A stretch of DNA of 64,000 nt, taken from contig NC_037270.1 of the NCBI RefSeq assembly GCF_000002425.4, forward strand, positions 11,752,999 through 11,816,998. Reading direction: 5' to 3'. The stretch is from Physcomitrium patens. Taxonomy: Eukaryota; Streptophyta; Bryopsida; Funariales; Funariaceae. Positions 43,640-57,336 of the stretch are shown in pieces. The notes under the pieces were generated by a model. It made no database searches, was not told the DNA's origin, and was given only the letters and a program-made list of their open reading frames with translations. A program made the position numbers and the translations under genes. Numbering within the stretch: position 1 is the first letter of the stretch; each line of letters begins with the position of its first letter.

Positions 43640-44545
43640 TATAGAATTAGTATTTTATTATTGGTATTAATAGTCTTTGAAATTTCTATCCTAAGAGTGT
43701 TGACAAGTTTTTAAAGATCTATAATAATTGTAAATTTCTTTTTATATTTATTAAGTATAGAATCTATAATTTTTTATTTAATTTCAAACAACTTAAAAAA
43801 TCCACAAGTCAAATTAGAAGGAGATGATCTGCAATCTCTAATATCAAATGAAAATTTCTGCAAAGAAGGATAAATTATTTTTTTAAGGAAAAAATTAGTT
43901 TTAGAAAATTAAACAATCTTTAAAGGTGGATAATTTGCAATCTTCAAAATACAAAAATAGAAGTAAGGTAATCTATTCACTTTTAAAATAAGTAAAGAAT
44001 AATAAGTTAGAACACTTATCAAATTGATAAGGATATGAACTTCAAAGGAAAAAATCCTTAATATACTTTTGTGTCATTTAAAAGGACTAAAAAGTCACTC
44101 AAAGATGATATAGTATTAAACTAAAATGGCTATTGCCAAAAATAAGAAGATTAGAAAGTCTTAAAATAAGACTAAGGACTAAAAAAGCATTGACATGAAT
44201 GAAGAAGGCTTCACTTTTCCATCCATGTATACTATCCAACTACAAGCTAAGTGGCAATATTCTATAGGACTTTTAATATGTATTGATTTTATAAGACATA
44301 TGATTTAACTTATAAGGCAAGTTAATCTATATGTGTGCCACATAATTAATTTGTTCCTCAAGATATTACTATGTATATCATAAAGCTAACTTATTGATGA
44401 AGTTTCTAGTCTATTAATTAACTACAAATTCGTGTAAATTCAAAGCAATATCTATGAAGCTTTTAAGAAGCTTTTTTAGATGATATTATGAAATTAATTT
44501 ATTCAAACCTACTTCTATTTAATCATATAGATAATTATTAAAATA
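43640..44545 (-). mobile_element. S5: LTR and leader of an old S-family element
   Basis: 44025-44545 aligns with the S1 LTR along its length (TGATAAGGATATGAAC against TGTCAAGGACAAGAAC; AAATGGCTATTGCCAAAA; ATGAAGCTTTTAAGAAGC). To its left lies the leader with GGTAATCTATTCACT and GATCTGCAATCTCTAATAT, as in S1. No Gag follows. It abuts V's Gag, so the rest was deleted. Confidence 0.72.
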
Positions 44546-44546
44546 A

Positions 44547-44549
<3 letters not shown>

Positions 44550-44582
<33 letters not shown>
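44550..44582. repeat. (AT)n microsatellite
   Basis: About 16 AT units directly after the end of the S5 LTR. Confidence 0.95.
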
Positions 44583-44584
<2 letters not shown>

Positions 44585-44708
44585 ATAATACCAACCTAAA
44601 AAAAATTGATTGTTTTTTTTATAATCTACCATAAAAACAACTTTCTTAGGAAAAGGTTGGCTTTGCCATTTGGTCATAGAAAAGTCCATGCAAGGCAAGT
44701 ACTTAGTA

Positions 44709-46080
44709 CTATCATATTATGTAAAATTTTGTTTGAAAATGTACCAAGTATCTATATATAGTAAGTAGTAGAAAAATTATAATAATAAGATTTTAACTCT
44801 AATAGAATTCTTAATAATTCCAATTAAATTTTAACAATGTTAATCAAGTTTTAATCAAATCTAAAGAAACTTTAAAGAAATTACAAAAAAAAGCATGAAG
44901 AAATCCTAAAAAAATTAAAAAGAAGTATTAAAATAAAATTTTAAATATATCTTAAATAAATTTGAATCAAATATTAATTTAATATTAATTAAAATTCCAT
45001 TATTTTTTAATTAAATCCTAAATCAAATCTTAACTAAATCCTAAAAAATCCTAAATCTTAATCAATCTTTAAATTCTAAACCTAATCCTATGGTAATTTA
45101 GGATCTCAATATCTATTGATTATATTATTAATCTTGCTTAAGATTTTATATATTTTTCCAAAATTAAGTTGGCAATAAGCACATAAAATTTGAAGAAGTT
45201 TGAACCTACCAAATAGAAGATCAATCCTATATTTTGCTTGGGTATTAGCCAGTCTCCTATTCCAATCTGAATGTTGAACTTCTAATGCCAATATCTCTCT
45301 TTGAATTATTGAATTACTTCCAAAATTTACTTAAACTATTAGAAATCAAATCTAGTCTCCATATAAAAAAATCTTTTTTAATCTAATTGATATATTGCTA
45401 AAAATCTTAAAAATACTTAATAACCTTCAAACTCCAATTTTTGAGACCTCAATCCATAAAAACCTTTACACACTTTGATCTAACCATTTGATTGATCTCA
45501 AAAATTTTATACATATTTACAACTAGTACACCAACACTTTATCTAAAATTTATCCATATACATACCACAAAACTCAAGAGATCCTTAATTTTGTAAACAT
45601 AATTTTATTTTTTTAAATCTAATCCAACTAAGAACATCACTAGCTTTGAAAATCTTTCAAAAACTAAATATTAATTCAATTAATATAAAATCAAATTTCT
45701 AAAAATTTCTTTACAAGTTTGCTCTCAAATTCTACTTTTTAATCTACCAAAGAACCTTAGAGTCTCCATGGGTGCATGATTTTGTCCCTGAGGGTCTAAT
45801 TTCAATCCAAGTTGACAACCGATCTTGTTTGGATATCAATATTTGATAATTTGAGGTAATTTTTGCTTAAATCTATTATCTACTTTCTTCTTAACATGTG
45901 CATATTAATTACTTATCTCATTTATTTTTATTTGAGGCATTTATGCTTCTATAAAGCAAATAGAAGTTCCTTCTCTAAAAGGTAATATAAATACCAAATC
46001 TTTTATTACCTTCCTATCATTAATCCTTATTTTTCTACTAGATCTTTCTACTGAGTTCTTGTGTAATAACATCTAAGATT
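44709..46080. repeat. R1: copy of dispersed repeat R
   Basis: Shares its start (CTATCATATTATGT, then GAAAATGTACC), a core of AAATCCTAA-type words (44990-45090), and a 3' part (TTGTCCCTGAGGGTCTAATTT, GATATCAATATTTGATAATTTGAGG) with R2, R3 and R4. R1 and R4 extend further, through a TATA-like GGTAATATAAATACC and CTTTTATTACC to TAATAACATCTA. No ORF. It could be a long LTR of an element not otherwise present. Confidence 0.6.
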
Positions 46081-47530
46081 GAAGCTAAGATTGAAGCTTC
46101 TATAGAACTAGTGTGGAGTGGGCACATGGCACTACACCTAGTTGTTGTCTCTCATCTCATTAAAGTTGTCCTAATCTATTGCTTATGCTACCATAGCATC
46201 TATTTATCATCTATCTTATTGGTGCCAATGTATGGTGATATTCTTAGACCTTACCAAAAGCCACATATAAATTCACATGATAATAAATTATATTTACCTA
46301 TTTTTTAAAAAATAATTATAATTATAGTCAAAAATCTTTTTTTATTCTTACACTTTACATTAGTCATAATATTGTGTTCATATTGTTTAAGAAAATTTTA
46401 AAGATCATTATTTAATAAGAAATTGATAGCAAAATAATATTTATAGGTATAGAATATATAAATTTAATATTTTTATTAATCAAAATATATTATTTATAAA
46501 TCACTATTTTTATTACAATCATAAAAATTATATATTATTCTTATGTAATAGAAGTGATACTATACAATCAAAATTATTTATAGGCATCAAAATAGAAAAT
46601 GGTAAAAAAATATATTTTATAAAAACTATGGTGGACTAATAATCTAATAGTAAATTCAAGAGTTATTAAGATTTTTTTTAAGAATATAACATAATAGATA
46701 TCCAACAATTATATGGTACTTGTTGATTAAAAGATTCAAATTACTTCTAATACCAAAATATTTTAATAAATCCTAAAACCTTAATCTTGTATAATTTCTT
46801 GTAAATAATTTATTTTTTATTTTTAAAATATTTGATTTGTAACTCCATAGCCCTCTTATCAAAATTTTAAAGACTTCTAAAGCCCACTCTACACTACATT
46901 GGCTTAATTGAGCAAAACTTAAATAATTTTATTTAAACTTGATCAAAAGATTAATGCAAAAGGTCCATTAAAATATAATAAAATGACCTTTTGGCTTGTT
47001 TGCTTGATTGAGAATAGTTTGGCCTAATTTGTTTGGCTAATTTCTTTTTTTTGAACAAACAATGCTATAACGCCAAAATTGCTATAAATTATTACCATAT
47101 CTACACTTTTGACCGAAATATTTGTTAGTTAATTACTTCTAGTATAAAGGCCAAATAGTCAATATTTTCCTCTCCATCAATCATATTGCTAAATTTCTTG
47201 CCTGCTCAAAAATCAATCATATTATGAAGTGGATCTAAAAATTGGAAGCCAATCAATAATCATTTTACAAAATTTGAAATAACTACCCAATATTGATGTC
47301 CATAAACATACATGAATAAAAAGATAAAAATGTGACCCAGATATATATTTTGCAAAATTTTCTTGTGTATCCTTTCCTAATACTAAAAAAATTCTTTTCA
47401 ATTATGATATATATTTGTACTTATTTTCTTCCTATTTTCTTCCTATTTTCTACCTATTTCACATACTAAAAATAGATGAAGTCAACTAAAAAAGATAGCT
47501 TTAGGTAGACCCCATGACTTCAGAACTCAC
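46081..47530. other. AT-rich stretch without a recognisable gene
   Basis: No coding region, terminal repeat or RNA gene that I can support. Short repeats of CTTCCTATTTT occur near 47420. Confidence 0.5.
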
Positions 47531-47533
47531 CTT

Positions 47534-48580
47534 TTATAACCTCATGTAATATTCTCCTACAGTTATGAATCCTGTTGTTGACGTTTTGTCACTGCCACCG
47601 TGCTCAACATTCTCACCGTTGACGTCGCACGCTTCGTCGCTCTCCGCCGCCATGACGTCGATGTCGATGACGACTGGAAGGTCTGAAGTCAAGCTGGAAC
47701 GAGGTTGGTGATTCGATCCCACCTGGTGACAACCTGACATCGAGGTTTCCGGTGGACCAAACCGCACTCACTATCCAATTCGAGTTTCTGTAACTACTTC
47801 CTAGGAGATTAAATGCGTCGTGCATCCAAGTCCAGTAGAATCAACGGCCTTACTTTGTTTGACAAGCTAAGCCAGCTCCCCCTGCAACCCTCTCCACCCA
47901 TGTTCAGTTCAGATACCACTCCTAAGTACCACGAAACAACTGTAATCAATCACCGTTAGCAAAGCACCGTACTCGGCTCGATCTCCTAATGCAATTCTTG
48001 CTCTCATGGTGCCATGAATGCTGGACTAATCCCAGTGGAACTATCCCATAGCCAGTCGAGCAAGGTGAGCTGGCGGGAGCTGCACGAGGCGTCGAAGGCA
48101 GTCCGAAACTCTATGGGAGTTGGAGGTGCGAATCTAGAGCTACAACAGAGGGATCTTCGCACCATAACTGCTGCTTTGGCTCTGGATTTCACAGCACTGG
48201 CACCATGTTTTCGAGCTGGCGGGGAGACCAGGGCATGAGACTCCTTTTGGCTTCAGAAAAAGGTCGACCCAGTTTACTTAGAAAAGCGTGAGCTGTGGGG
48301 CAAAGGAAAGGGCAAAGGGGCGGGACCTTGGTCTTGCAGATGGAGGAGGCTGCAGTTCCTTGCGCATTTGCTCGAGGTTTATGTAAAGCCTGCTCCGTCG
48401 CCATTCCCTCTGATTCATTGCAGTAGCCCCTGCGCACCGGCCTTTCTGCCAGAGGCGAGAGACTTTGGAATCCACCCCAAGACATCAGTACAAAACAAGA
48501 ACAACGGGAACTACAAGCTTTTAAATATATTTATAATCAACACCTATTTTGAGGCAAGTGACTATGTTTCAGTTCTATAG
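47534..48580. other. GC-rich island of unknown identity
   Basis: About 1 kb with clearly higher GC than its surroundings and many CpG. It has short open stretches on both strands: minus 47767-47534 (DVMAAESDEACDVNGENVEHGG), plus 48014-48238 (SKVSWRELHEASKAVRNSMG, DLRTITAALALDFTAL) and minus 48485-48189. None extends as a complete gene and I recognise no family. It may be part of a host gene with introns, a promoter-proximal region, or a gene fragment carried by a transposon. Its composition is unlike the LTR elements nearby. Confidence 0.4.
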
Positions 48581-48589
48581 GCTTTAAGG

Positions 48590-49010
48590 TAACCGACCCA
48601 TTGTTGACTATCCCCATTTCCAACTTATAGAGTAAGATATTTTTGTGAATTTGGCAACTTGTTGTTGACCATTTCTGATATTTTATGATTGGAAATAAGT
48701 CAAGGGCTGATTAAGTTTACAACATTTTTCATCACAGAAAAGTGTTGTAGAATGGAATGGATGCCTTTTAATATAGATAGAAGTTATTGATTGGTTGGGA
48801 TAGAATAATATCATAATTAGATGTTGCACTTCTTGGTTTTATAAAAGTTGGATTCTCAGTTTTGTAACCCATCACTGGTTGGAATTAGATTAGCCTATAT
48901 GTTTAAAATGGGTCTAAGAGAATCTATAACTAAAACATTTAAGTAATTTTTTTAAGACCAAATTGTAGAAAAATACTTGGAATTCTCTTGATTTCTATTT
49001 CCCTACATGG

Positions 49011-49047
<37 letters not shown>

Positions 49048-50084
49048 CATATATATTTATATATATATTTTTATTTTTACACTTATTAGATATATATATT
49101 GAAATGCTTAAGTTTTTGAAAATGGATCAATTACCTTACATATAGACTGAAAGGAGAGATGTGTTGGATTAAAACAAGTCAAAAGAGATTTCTTTTTGTA
49201 ATATGAAATACAAAACAAATAAGGACATGCCAGTTGCTATTTCATTGGAAAAAAATATACTTTGCATCATTTTTTATCTTTGATTTGCTATTTATAAGCT
49301 AATTTGGAGTGGTGTACCTAAGATTTGATAAAATTATTAGTTCTATCTATCTCAAAGTCTAATAAAATATTTATATTATATAATATAAATTTCTTACAAA
49401 GATTTTGCATTCAATAGAAAAAAAATATTTTTTAAAAACTTCAAACTTAAGAGACAATATATAATGAGAAGAAGACATAATATGGATTAAATTATTTTAA
49501 TTAAATCCTTTTACTATGTCACTTCATAGGACAACTTGCATATTGAACCTAACAATTATGAATAAATTAAAAAAAATAAATTTAAATTTTTTAATGGATG
49601 TCATAATTTTTCAATACATGTCTTCAATATGTTATAAAATTATTTCTTTAAGGTGGGCATATTACAAATTCTAATCCATAAAGTATAAAGGACAACACAA
49701 TTTATGCAAAGTTAACCTAAAATTTTGTATTTTTAAAATAGATATGAAAAGAAAATAAAATTTATATAAAAACAATATAAAATATAAATATATTATGTAA
49801 AAATCTAAAGTATTCAAATCAAAATGTAACACAATAGAAGAAAAAATTATTAGATAATTAAAAACATATTATTTTAAAGCATATATGTTTGAAATATAAA
49901 TATTTTCAGCTAAGTATTTTAATTTTTTATTATATTTCATAACATATATTTTAATTAAAATTTATTAAAAATATATTTATTACTATAAATTTTAAATTTA
50001 TATTTTATTAAATAAATTATATTAGGTTTAGATAAATTTAGAAAATTATATACTATAAAATAAGAAATAAAATATATAAAATTA

Positions 50085-50126
<42 letters not shown>

Positions 50127-50452
50127 TAAAATATTATATCACTATATTAAATTAAATATACATATATATATATATATAATTATATAAAAATATTTTAATT
50201 AATAAGATTAAAGTGAGTATGTACTTATAAAAATCTTTGATTATAATATTGAAAGAAGTTTTAAAGAATTTTATACAAATTATGGTATATATTGAATAAT
50301 TTCTTTTTTTTATCTAAAGTCTCAAGGACCAAGAAGTTTTAGTTTATAACTCCAATTGAGATAATATTTAATATTTTGAAATATATTTTAAAAATATCTA
50401 AACATGAAAATATTATTAAATATTTTTTTAAAAATAAGTCATTGTATTGTGT

Positions 50453-50514
<62 letters not shown>

Positions 50515-50646
50515 AATTAATATATCATAAGACTTTAAAAATCCAATAAAAAGTTATTTTAAATCCATCTAAAAATTATTATAAGATTCTAAATAGTCTT
50601 CTTGAAGATTTCATGGATAATAATGTAAGCTTAAAATTACTGAAAT

Positions 50647-50711
<65 letters not shown>

Positions 50712-52028
50712 TTAATATGACCATTTTGATTAGTCCTAATTTACCAAGGAATATGCAAAGCTTGATTTAAAAGTAAAAAAAATTTTCAAAAATATCTATA
50801 ACTTTTTTTTTATAAAGACATTCTTCTAGAATCGAATTGCAAATAGATAACTTTTCAAAAAATAAATAAGTATCTATATATATATATATATATATATATG
50901 TAAAGAAACTATAGAACTATATATCCACTTCGTTCAAGCAAGATTGAGCATAGAAATATGCAATTCACTGGTATTGCACAAGAAAGGTGGGCTAAAGGAA
51001 GTGACCAGTAATCTATTTTGATAGAATATGGTTTTTTGTGAGTTGAACGATCCATTACTTGAGACTAGATTTTAAAAGGGGCAGCAAATGCGTTGTCAGC
51101 CACATGTTGCTCTAAGGCTGCCCTGAAACTAGTACAGAGAGGGGCATAGATCTCAAAAAGCAGGTACGCACTTGTCAAATTGGGGATCAGCTTTTGCAAC
51201 CCCACATTCCTTTTGCTTACAACATCCCTGCTTCATGCATTTTTTGGTTTGCTGTTGGAACGTTTCACTCATCTATGTGATACTGATTCATCTCTTGTTG
51301 GATATTGGATGAACCTACATGTACTATTATATATCTATCTATCCATCTATCATAGGTTGAAGGAGGTGTAATATTTTACGTATTTTAGTTTTGATAGTGC
51401 TAACTTTTTTGTAGCAATACAAAGATACAATAATTATATCATAAACACAATATTGTTAAATGCAATAAATTATTTAAAGTAAATTTCAACTCCACATTCT
51501 ATCTCACATTTATAACTACTCATACTACAGTCCTTAGATATATCACATCTCTAACTTCAAGGTGATATTAACTAAAATATTCTTAGATACCATTATTAGT
51601 AGCTATGAACAGGAACCATTTTTAGTTTAAAAGAAATTTTGTTTGTTGAAGAATCTAAGTACATACCAAACTCCTTTAATTTCTGACACCATGTTTCAAA
51701 TAATTTAGTCTATAACTATCATATTCTAATTTTTAATACTACCTTATTATACAAGAAAAATGATACATTTCTAATGCCTTCTTGGATATTTTTACAAAGA
51801 TCATAACCACGTTTGTATCAAATAATATAAAATAAATAAAAATTATACATATAAATATTTTTTTGGATTAATCATTATTACATAATAATCTATCTTGTAT
51901 ATAAATATCTATTAATTTTTTTTATAAATATTTTTCATCTTTTGTAATTGTAAATAATAAATATTAAAAATATTTTGATAAATCTAATATTTTCCAGAGT
52001 TGTATAATCAAAATAACTTTTATAATAC
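48590..52028. other. AT-rich DNA with microsatellites, no gene found
   Basis: Long AT runs (for example 49014-49070, 50087-50122, 50875-50900). Around 50930-51370 the composition is more mixed, with a 63-codon plus-strand open stretch at 51180-51371 of unknown nature and no recognisable domain. No retroelement domain is visible. Confidence 0.5.
50453..50711. repeat. Compound microsatellites (AC)n(AT)n and (CT)n(AT)n
   Basis: (AC)12 or so at 50453-50477 passes directly into (AT)n to 50509. (CT)n at 50656-50686 passes directly into (AT)n to 50711. Confidence 0.95.
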
Positions 52029-52029
52029 A

Positions 52030-52451
52030 ATGTTAAAGTTTTATACAAGATAAGGATTCAAGACCAAGAAATGGAGTTAGCTTGTCATTCGAACAATAAC
52101 AAAATACAAGGCAAGAAGATCTTGGGTAGACCACAAGAAGTGAGTTGTTGAGATTGAGGATCCTTTCAACCTTGACTCCTATATGTATTAGATCCTAAGA
52201 AGCTTCTTGAGAAGTTTTCATGAGGCTTGGAAATAAAGCAAGCCTAAGATCCTTCTTTAGCAACATCCTAAATCATCTAAAGCCTCTTAGAACCTTCCAA
52301 AATCTCCTATGATATTCTAGAACTTTCTTAAAATCTATTAGAATCTTTTAGAACCTTTTGGAAAATTTTTAGGATCTACAAGAACCTTCTTAGAATTTTC
52401 TAAGACCTCCTAGAACCTTCTCAAAACTTCTTTAGTTGTATGTCTATGACA
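52030..52451 (-). repeat. 3' LTR of S3
   Basis: Ends TGTATGTCTATGACA, like S1's TGTATGTCCGTGACA, followed by the polypurine tract (GCTAGAAGAGGAGGTGA on the element strand). The left end is approximate. About 140 bases (52280-52430) consist of imperfect repeats of CTAGAACCTTCT and TTAGAATC words. Confidence 0.72.
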
Positions 52452-52499
52452 TCACCTCCTCTTCTAGCTTCAAGGTTTCCAAGAAGCAATGTTGTTGTA

Positions 52500-52830
52500 A
52501 ATTAATATATGCGCAAGAAGTAGAAGATTTGTCACATGGTGTTTGCTATATATTCTAGTTTTTTTTTGCAACGCAAATGATTCATAGGCCTTTGTAGCCA
52601 TTGATAGTGTCTCAAGCCTTCTACTAGTGATCAAGTATAAACTTTGGTATCTTCATTATGAAATTGTCCTACAAACACTCTTTCTGGGTGTCCTTCATAA
52701 GCATGTTCTATCTCAAAGACAATTACCAGTGACCTATTACTGGGTATCCTTTAATGTCTTCATGGTTCAGGCAATTCTTCATCTTGGAATTATCTTTGCA
52801 AGCTACTTGGTTGAGATGATATAACTAATA
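52500..52830 (-). pseudogene. ORF3 relic of S3
   Basis: At the same position as ORF3 of S1, between chromodomain and LTR. On the minus strand HYQWLQRPMNHLRCKKN parallels HYRWLRGPINYLRREQR of S1, and the following TATATATTCTAG segment parallels EYIANT. Stops interrupt it. It shows ORF3 predates the S1/S3 split. Confidence 0.6.
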
Positions 52831-53029
52831 AGATATCTATTTTTTGACTATTTATATTACATAAAATAGACAAGACTAAAAGAATATAAACAAACTATGG
52901 TCATAAACTCAAACTACTTATTTATACAATTCTAAATATTTAAAAAAAACTACATCTTTAGAGGTTGCCTCCTCTCTTTCTTTATGAGGCCAAGAATTAA
53001 GAATTTTCATGGTGAAGCCATCTTACCAA

Positions 53030-54305
53030 ATTACTATTCTTTATTTTGTCACTTTTGGTCAAGATGGATGTCATTGATGGAACTTTTGAACCTTTATTTG
53101 TGCATTTATAAGGTTTTCGGTTCATTCCTATATACAATTGTTGATATCATAGTTGCACCAATAGACCAAAAATTCAAGCCTTCGATATATTTTTCTTTAA
53201 TCTAATACCTCTTCTATCTCAAATTCAATATGATCATTGATTTCAATAATAGGAGGTGGTGGTTGTCTTCGACCTTGTATGTTTGATTCTTTATACCTTT
53301 TCAAAAGTAAAACATGAAAGATTGGATGAATCTTCATGGATGAAAGTAATTTTAAGCAATAAGTTATATTATTGATTTATTTTTGAATCACAAATCGTCT
53401 CAACCTTTAGTAGTTGAATTTATCACATGGCCTATTGATTTTTATATTGTGCTAAAGAAGCCACAACTTATTACCAACTTAAAATACAGGATGTTCCTTC
53501 TTTAATTCATTTGCCACTAGCTTATAAAATTATTGAGCTCTTTCTAGGTGAGTCTTCATGGTTGTTTGAAGTTTGGCCATCTTCATAGCAAACTCCTTTG
53601 CTGTTGGATTTATCAACTTCGAAGGCTTTATCATATCCAATTTTGAATGATGACCATAGTTTGAGTAGAATGGCATTTATTGCATAGATGCATGGATTAT
53701 ATTGTTATATGCAAACTCTGCCAATGGCAAGTAAGAAGTTTAATTGTCTTATTGATAGTTGATGGTGTACCTCAAATATAGCTCAAAAATTTAGTTGACC
53801 TCCTCTGTTTGGCCAACAATTTGAAAGTAGAAGGTAGAAGAAAGATTAATATCAACCTTAAGAATCTTAAAAAGTGCCTTCTAAAATCTTAATACAAATT
53901 GTAGTCTAGGATCCGACACAATATTATTTGACAACTTGTGGTAATGATAGATATTGTCAATAAAAAGTCTTACTATCTCTTTATCAGTAAATTGACTTCT
54001 TGCAAGATATATAATGTGTCATCTTGGTCAATCAATCAACAACTATGAAGATAGTATCAAATGAATTTGATGGTAAAAGATTTGTGATGAAATCTATGGA
54101 GATAGATGACCATAGTTGTCTTGAAATAAGAAGGGGTTGAATAAGTCCATATGGCCAATATCGAGGGTTCTTTGATCTTGAACAAGTATCACATCATAGT
54201 ACAAATTCTTTAATGTCCTTCTACATTTTAGGCCATTAAAAGTTTCTAGACAAAAGTTATAAGGTCTTATTGAATCCAAAATGTGCAACTATAAAGAAGT
54301 CATGG
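53030..54305 (-). pseudogene. Integrase and chromodomain relic (S3)
   Basis: Read downward from 54305: zinc-finger region, FVQ-CDTCSRSKNPRYWPYG near 54160, SIDFITNLLPSNSFDTIF near 54080, then the core around 53900-53700. The GPF and HPIFHVLLLKRYK block is near 53300 and a chromodomain start (IEFEIEEVLD near 53220) follows. Many stops. The zinc finger is cut by R2. Confidence 0.72.
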
Positions 54306-54308
54306 CAT

Positions 54309-56130
54309 TGTCATATTACGTGGTGTTTGGCTTGAAAATACACCAAGCACCTAATTGTGGAAGATAAAAGGGAAATTACAACAACAAGTTCTAACAACTT
54401 TAATAGATTCTTAAATAAATTACAATTAAAGATTAGTAAATATAATTAAACATCGATCAAATTCAATCAAAATTTCAAAGAAATTATGTAAGAAATACAA
54501 AGTATTTTTAGAGACCCTTTAAAAAATCATAATTAAGTAATATAGAAATTTAAAAATATTCTAAAATAAAAAATTTAATAAAATATTAAAATAGAAACTT
54601 TAATTAAATCCTAGTCAAATTCTAATCAAATTCTAAATAAATCCTAATCAAATCTTAACAAATCCTAACCAAATTCTAATCAAATCCTAAAAACATCTTA
54701 ACCAAATCCTACTCAAATCCTAAACAAACTCCAAAAGAATCCTTACCAAATCCTAAACAAATCTTAAATAAATCCTAAATAAATCCTAACAAATCCTAAC
54801 CAAATCCTAAATAAATCCTAAAAAATCCTAACCAAATCCTAAATAAATCCTAAACAAATTCTAATCAAATCCTAAACAAACCTTAACCAAAATCTAGTCA
54901 AATCTTAAACAAATTCTAAACAAATCCTAACCAAACTCTAAAAAAATTCTAAAAAAATCCTAAATAAATTCTAACCAAATCCTAACAAATCCTAAAAATA
55001 TTTTAAAAAAATCCTAACTAAATCTTAATCAAATTCTAATCAAATCTTAATCAAATCCTAAAAAAATATTAACAAAATCCTAGTCAATTCTTCATCAAAT
55101 CCTAACCAAATCTTAAACAAAACCTTAATAAATTTTAACCAAATCCTAAAAAATCCTAATCAAATCCTTATCAAATCTTAATTAAATCCTAAAAAAATCC
55201 TAACCAAATTCTAATCAAATCTTTAAATCCTAAACAAATCCTAATTAAATCCTAATCAAATCGTAATCAAATTTTAAATAATTCTAAATAATTCTTACAC
55301 TAGATTTAAATCTCAATAATTAATGAATGAACCATTGATTTTAACTCAAAATTTACCCACCTCTTAACAATTAAATTGACAATAAGCACAAATTTTTTGA
55401 AGAAGATCGAACTCACCAAAAAAAAAGTTCAACCCTAATATTTGCTTGGATGTTGGCAGGCTTCATTCTCCAATCTAAATGTTGAATTTCTAGTACTAAT
55501 ATTTCTTTATTGAATTATTCAATTTATCTCAAATTTCTCAAATACATAGAAAAATAAGTCTACTACCTATATAGATAATTTTCACTCTAATGCAACTAAT
55601 AGATTGCAAGAAAACTTAGAAATCTTCATTGGACCTAAAACTCTACTTTCCAAAACCTTGACCCACTTAAACCTCAATAATCCTCGATCCAATCCATCAA
55701 TGAAGCTCAAACTTACAACATACATTAAACACATATAAATCCACAAACTTCTAAAATTTCATTTGTGGATCTATTGCCAAACTAACAAAATTCTCCAAAA
55801 AGTATCTCTCATTTTATTTTACAAATCCAGAGTCATCCAAAATAAATCCTAACTTTGCAAAGCTCTTACAAAGTCAATATAAATCCAAATCACCTAAAAA
55901 TAATACTTATTGAAACTGTATCAAGCATACTCTCTAATTCTACTCTCCAATTTCTAAAAGAATCCTTTAATCGTCATCAAAGCTTGATTTTATGCCTCAG
56001 GGTCTGATTTTGATCCTGATTCATAACCAGCCTTCTTTGGGTATCAATATCTAATTTTTTTAGATAATTTTTATTGACAACTATTCTTAAGTATATCTTT
56101 ATTATATAAACTTGTATCTCTATAAAGTAG
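54309..56130. repeat. R2: dispersed repeat R with a long AAATCCTAA array
   Basis: Starts TGTCATATTACGTGG. The core (about 54600-55280) is a degenerate tandem array of 11-base CAAATCCTAAC-like units. The 3' part matches R1, R3 and R4 (TATGCCTCAGGGTCTGATTT; GGTATCAATATC). It is inserted in S3 between integrase and RT. No ORF. Confidence 0.7.
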
Positions 56131-57110
56131 GGCTTCTTGAAATCTGCATGTATTAAAATTGGAGCTATTATGAAAGCATCTTTTAAGCTTTAAAAAACTT
56201 TCTCTACTTTTGGACCCTAGTCCAACTTATTCTTACATATCAACCATAGAAGTGAAGCAACAATCTTAGAGTAATTCTTAATAAAATTCCTATAGAAGTT
56301 TTCAAATCAAAGAAAGTATTAAACATCAAATACAATTTTTGACATTGTCCAATCAATGATTACTTGTACTTTCTTTGGATCCATAAAAAGGCCTTTGTTG
56401 AAAATAATATATCCAACAAATTCGACTTGAGGTACATGAAATATACACTTTTTTAATTTTACATATAGCCCAACACTTCATAGTTTTTTTAATACAAGGT
56501 GGACATATAATTCATAGTCTTTCGGATTCTTCAAAAAGATAAGAATATCATCTAAATAGATCACAACAAAGTCATCGAGATGCTTGAAAAATATGTCATT
56601 CATTAAGTATTGGAATATAGCTAGTGCATTGATAAGTCTAAAAGGCATGATTTTGTACTTAAAATGTCCATACTTGTTGCGAAATATTGTCTTTCATTCA
56701 TCTTCTTCTTTAATACATATCAAGTTATATGCCCTTTCTAGATCAATTTTTGTAAAGATCTTTGCTTGCCTAAGTTGATCAAGAAGTATGGATATCAATA
56801 AAAATGGATATTAATTTTTTATTATAATTTTATTAAAACTACAATAATTGATACACATCCGTAAAGATCCATCTTTCTTCTTCACAAATAATATCAAAGC
56901 ACAAGTTGGCAGCTTAAAATGTTGAATAAAATTCTTAGCCAAATTTTCATCAATGTATTCCTTTAAAGTTACAAGCACATTTTGGAATAAATTGCAGATG
57001 GGTCCAAATGGTGGTTGAGCACCTTCTTAAAGGTCAATCATATAATTGTAAGGGTGATGCTTTAGCAAGATGTCTATATTTTTATTTAAAATATATTTGC
57101 AAAATTCTTA
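56130..57110 (-). pseudogene. Reverse transcriptase relic (S3)
   Basis: Aligned with S1 bases 35640-36540: DFVVIYLDDILIFLKNPKDYE near 56540 (catalytic YLDD retained), FKYKIMPFRLINALAIFQYL near 56650, [14 protein letters not shown] near 56740, KKDGSLRMCINY near 56880. The frame is broken by stops and indels. Confidence 0.8.
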
Positions 57111-57336
57111 TACGCCTCTAGAATTGTTGTTGTAGCAACTACAAGTTTTGATTGTGGATTTGCATAGATAGCAAACATAGTGCCCTATTTGGTCACCCTC
57201 ACAAATGCTTGAGCTCCAAAAAATAAATGTTGTTTGAATTTTGGCTTATTAGATATTAGAAGTTTTTTTTAAAGGTCTGAAGGTTCTATGATCTATTAGA
57301 AGAAATTCTAACTTTTGAGATACCCAATTTATACAG
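57110..57336 (-). pseudogene. Protease C-terminal part of S3, left of R3
   Basis: Matches the S1 segment after the protease core (FIHAAKEGSTFAIYA in S1; AFVRVTKxGTMFAIYA-like here), up to NWVSQKLEFL near 57310. It ends at R3 and resumes at about 59330. Confidence 0.65.
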
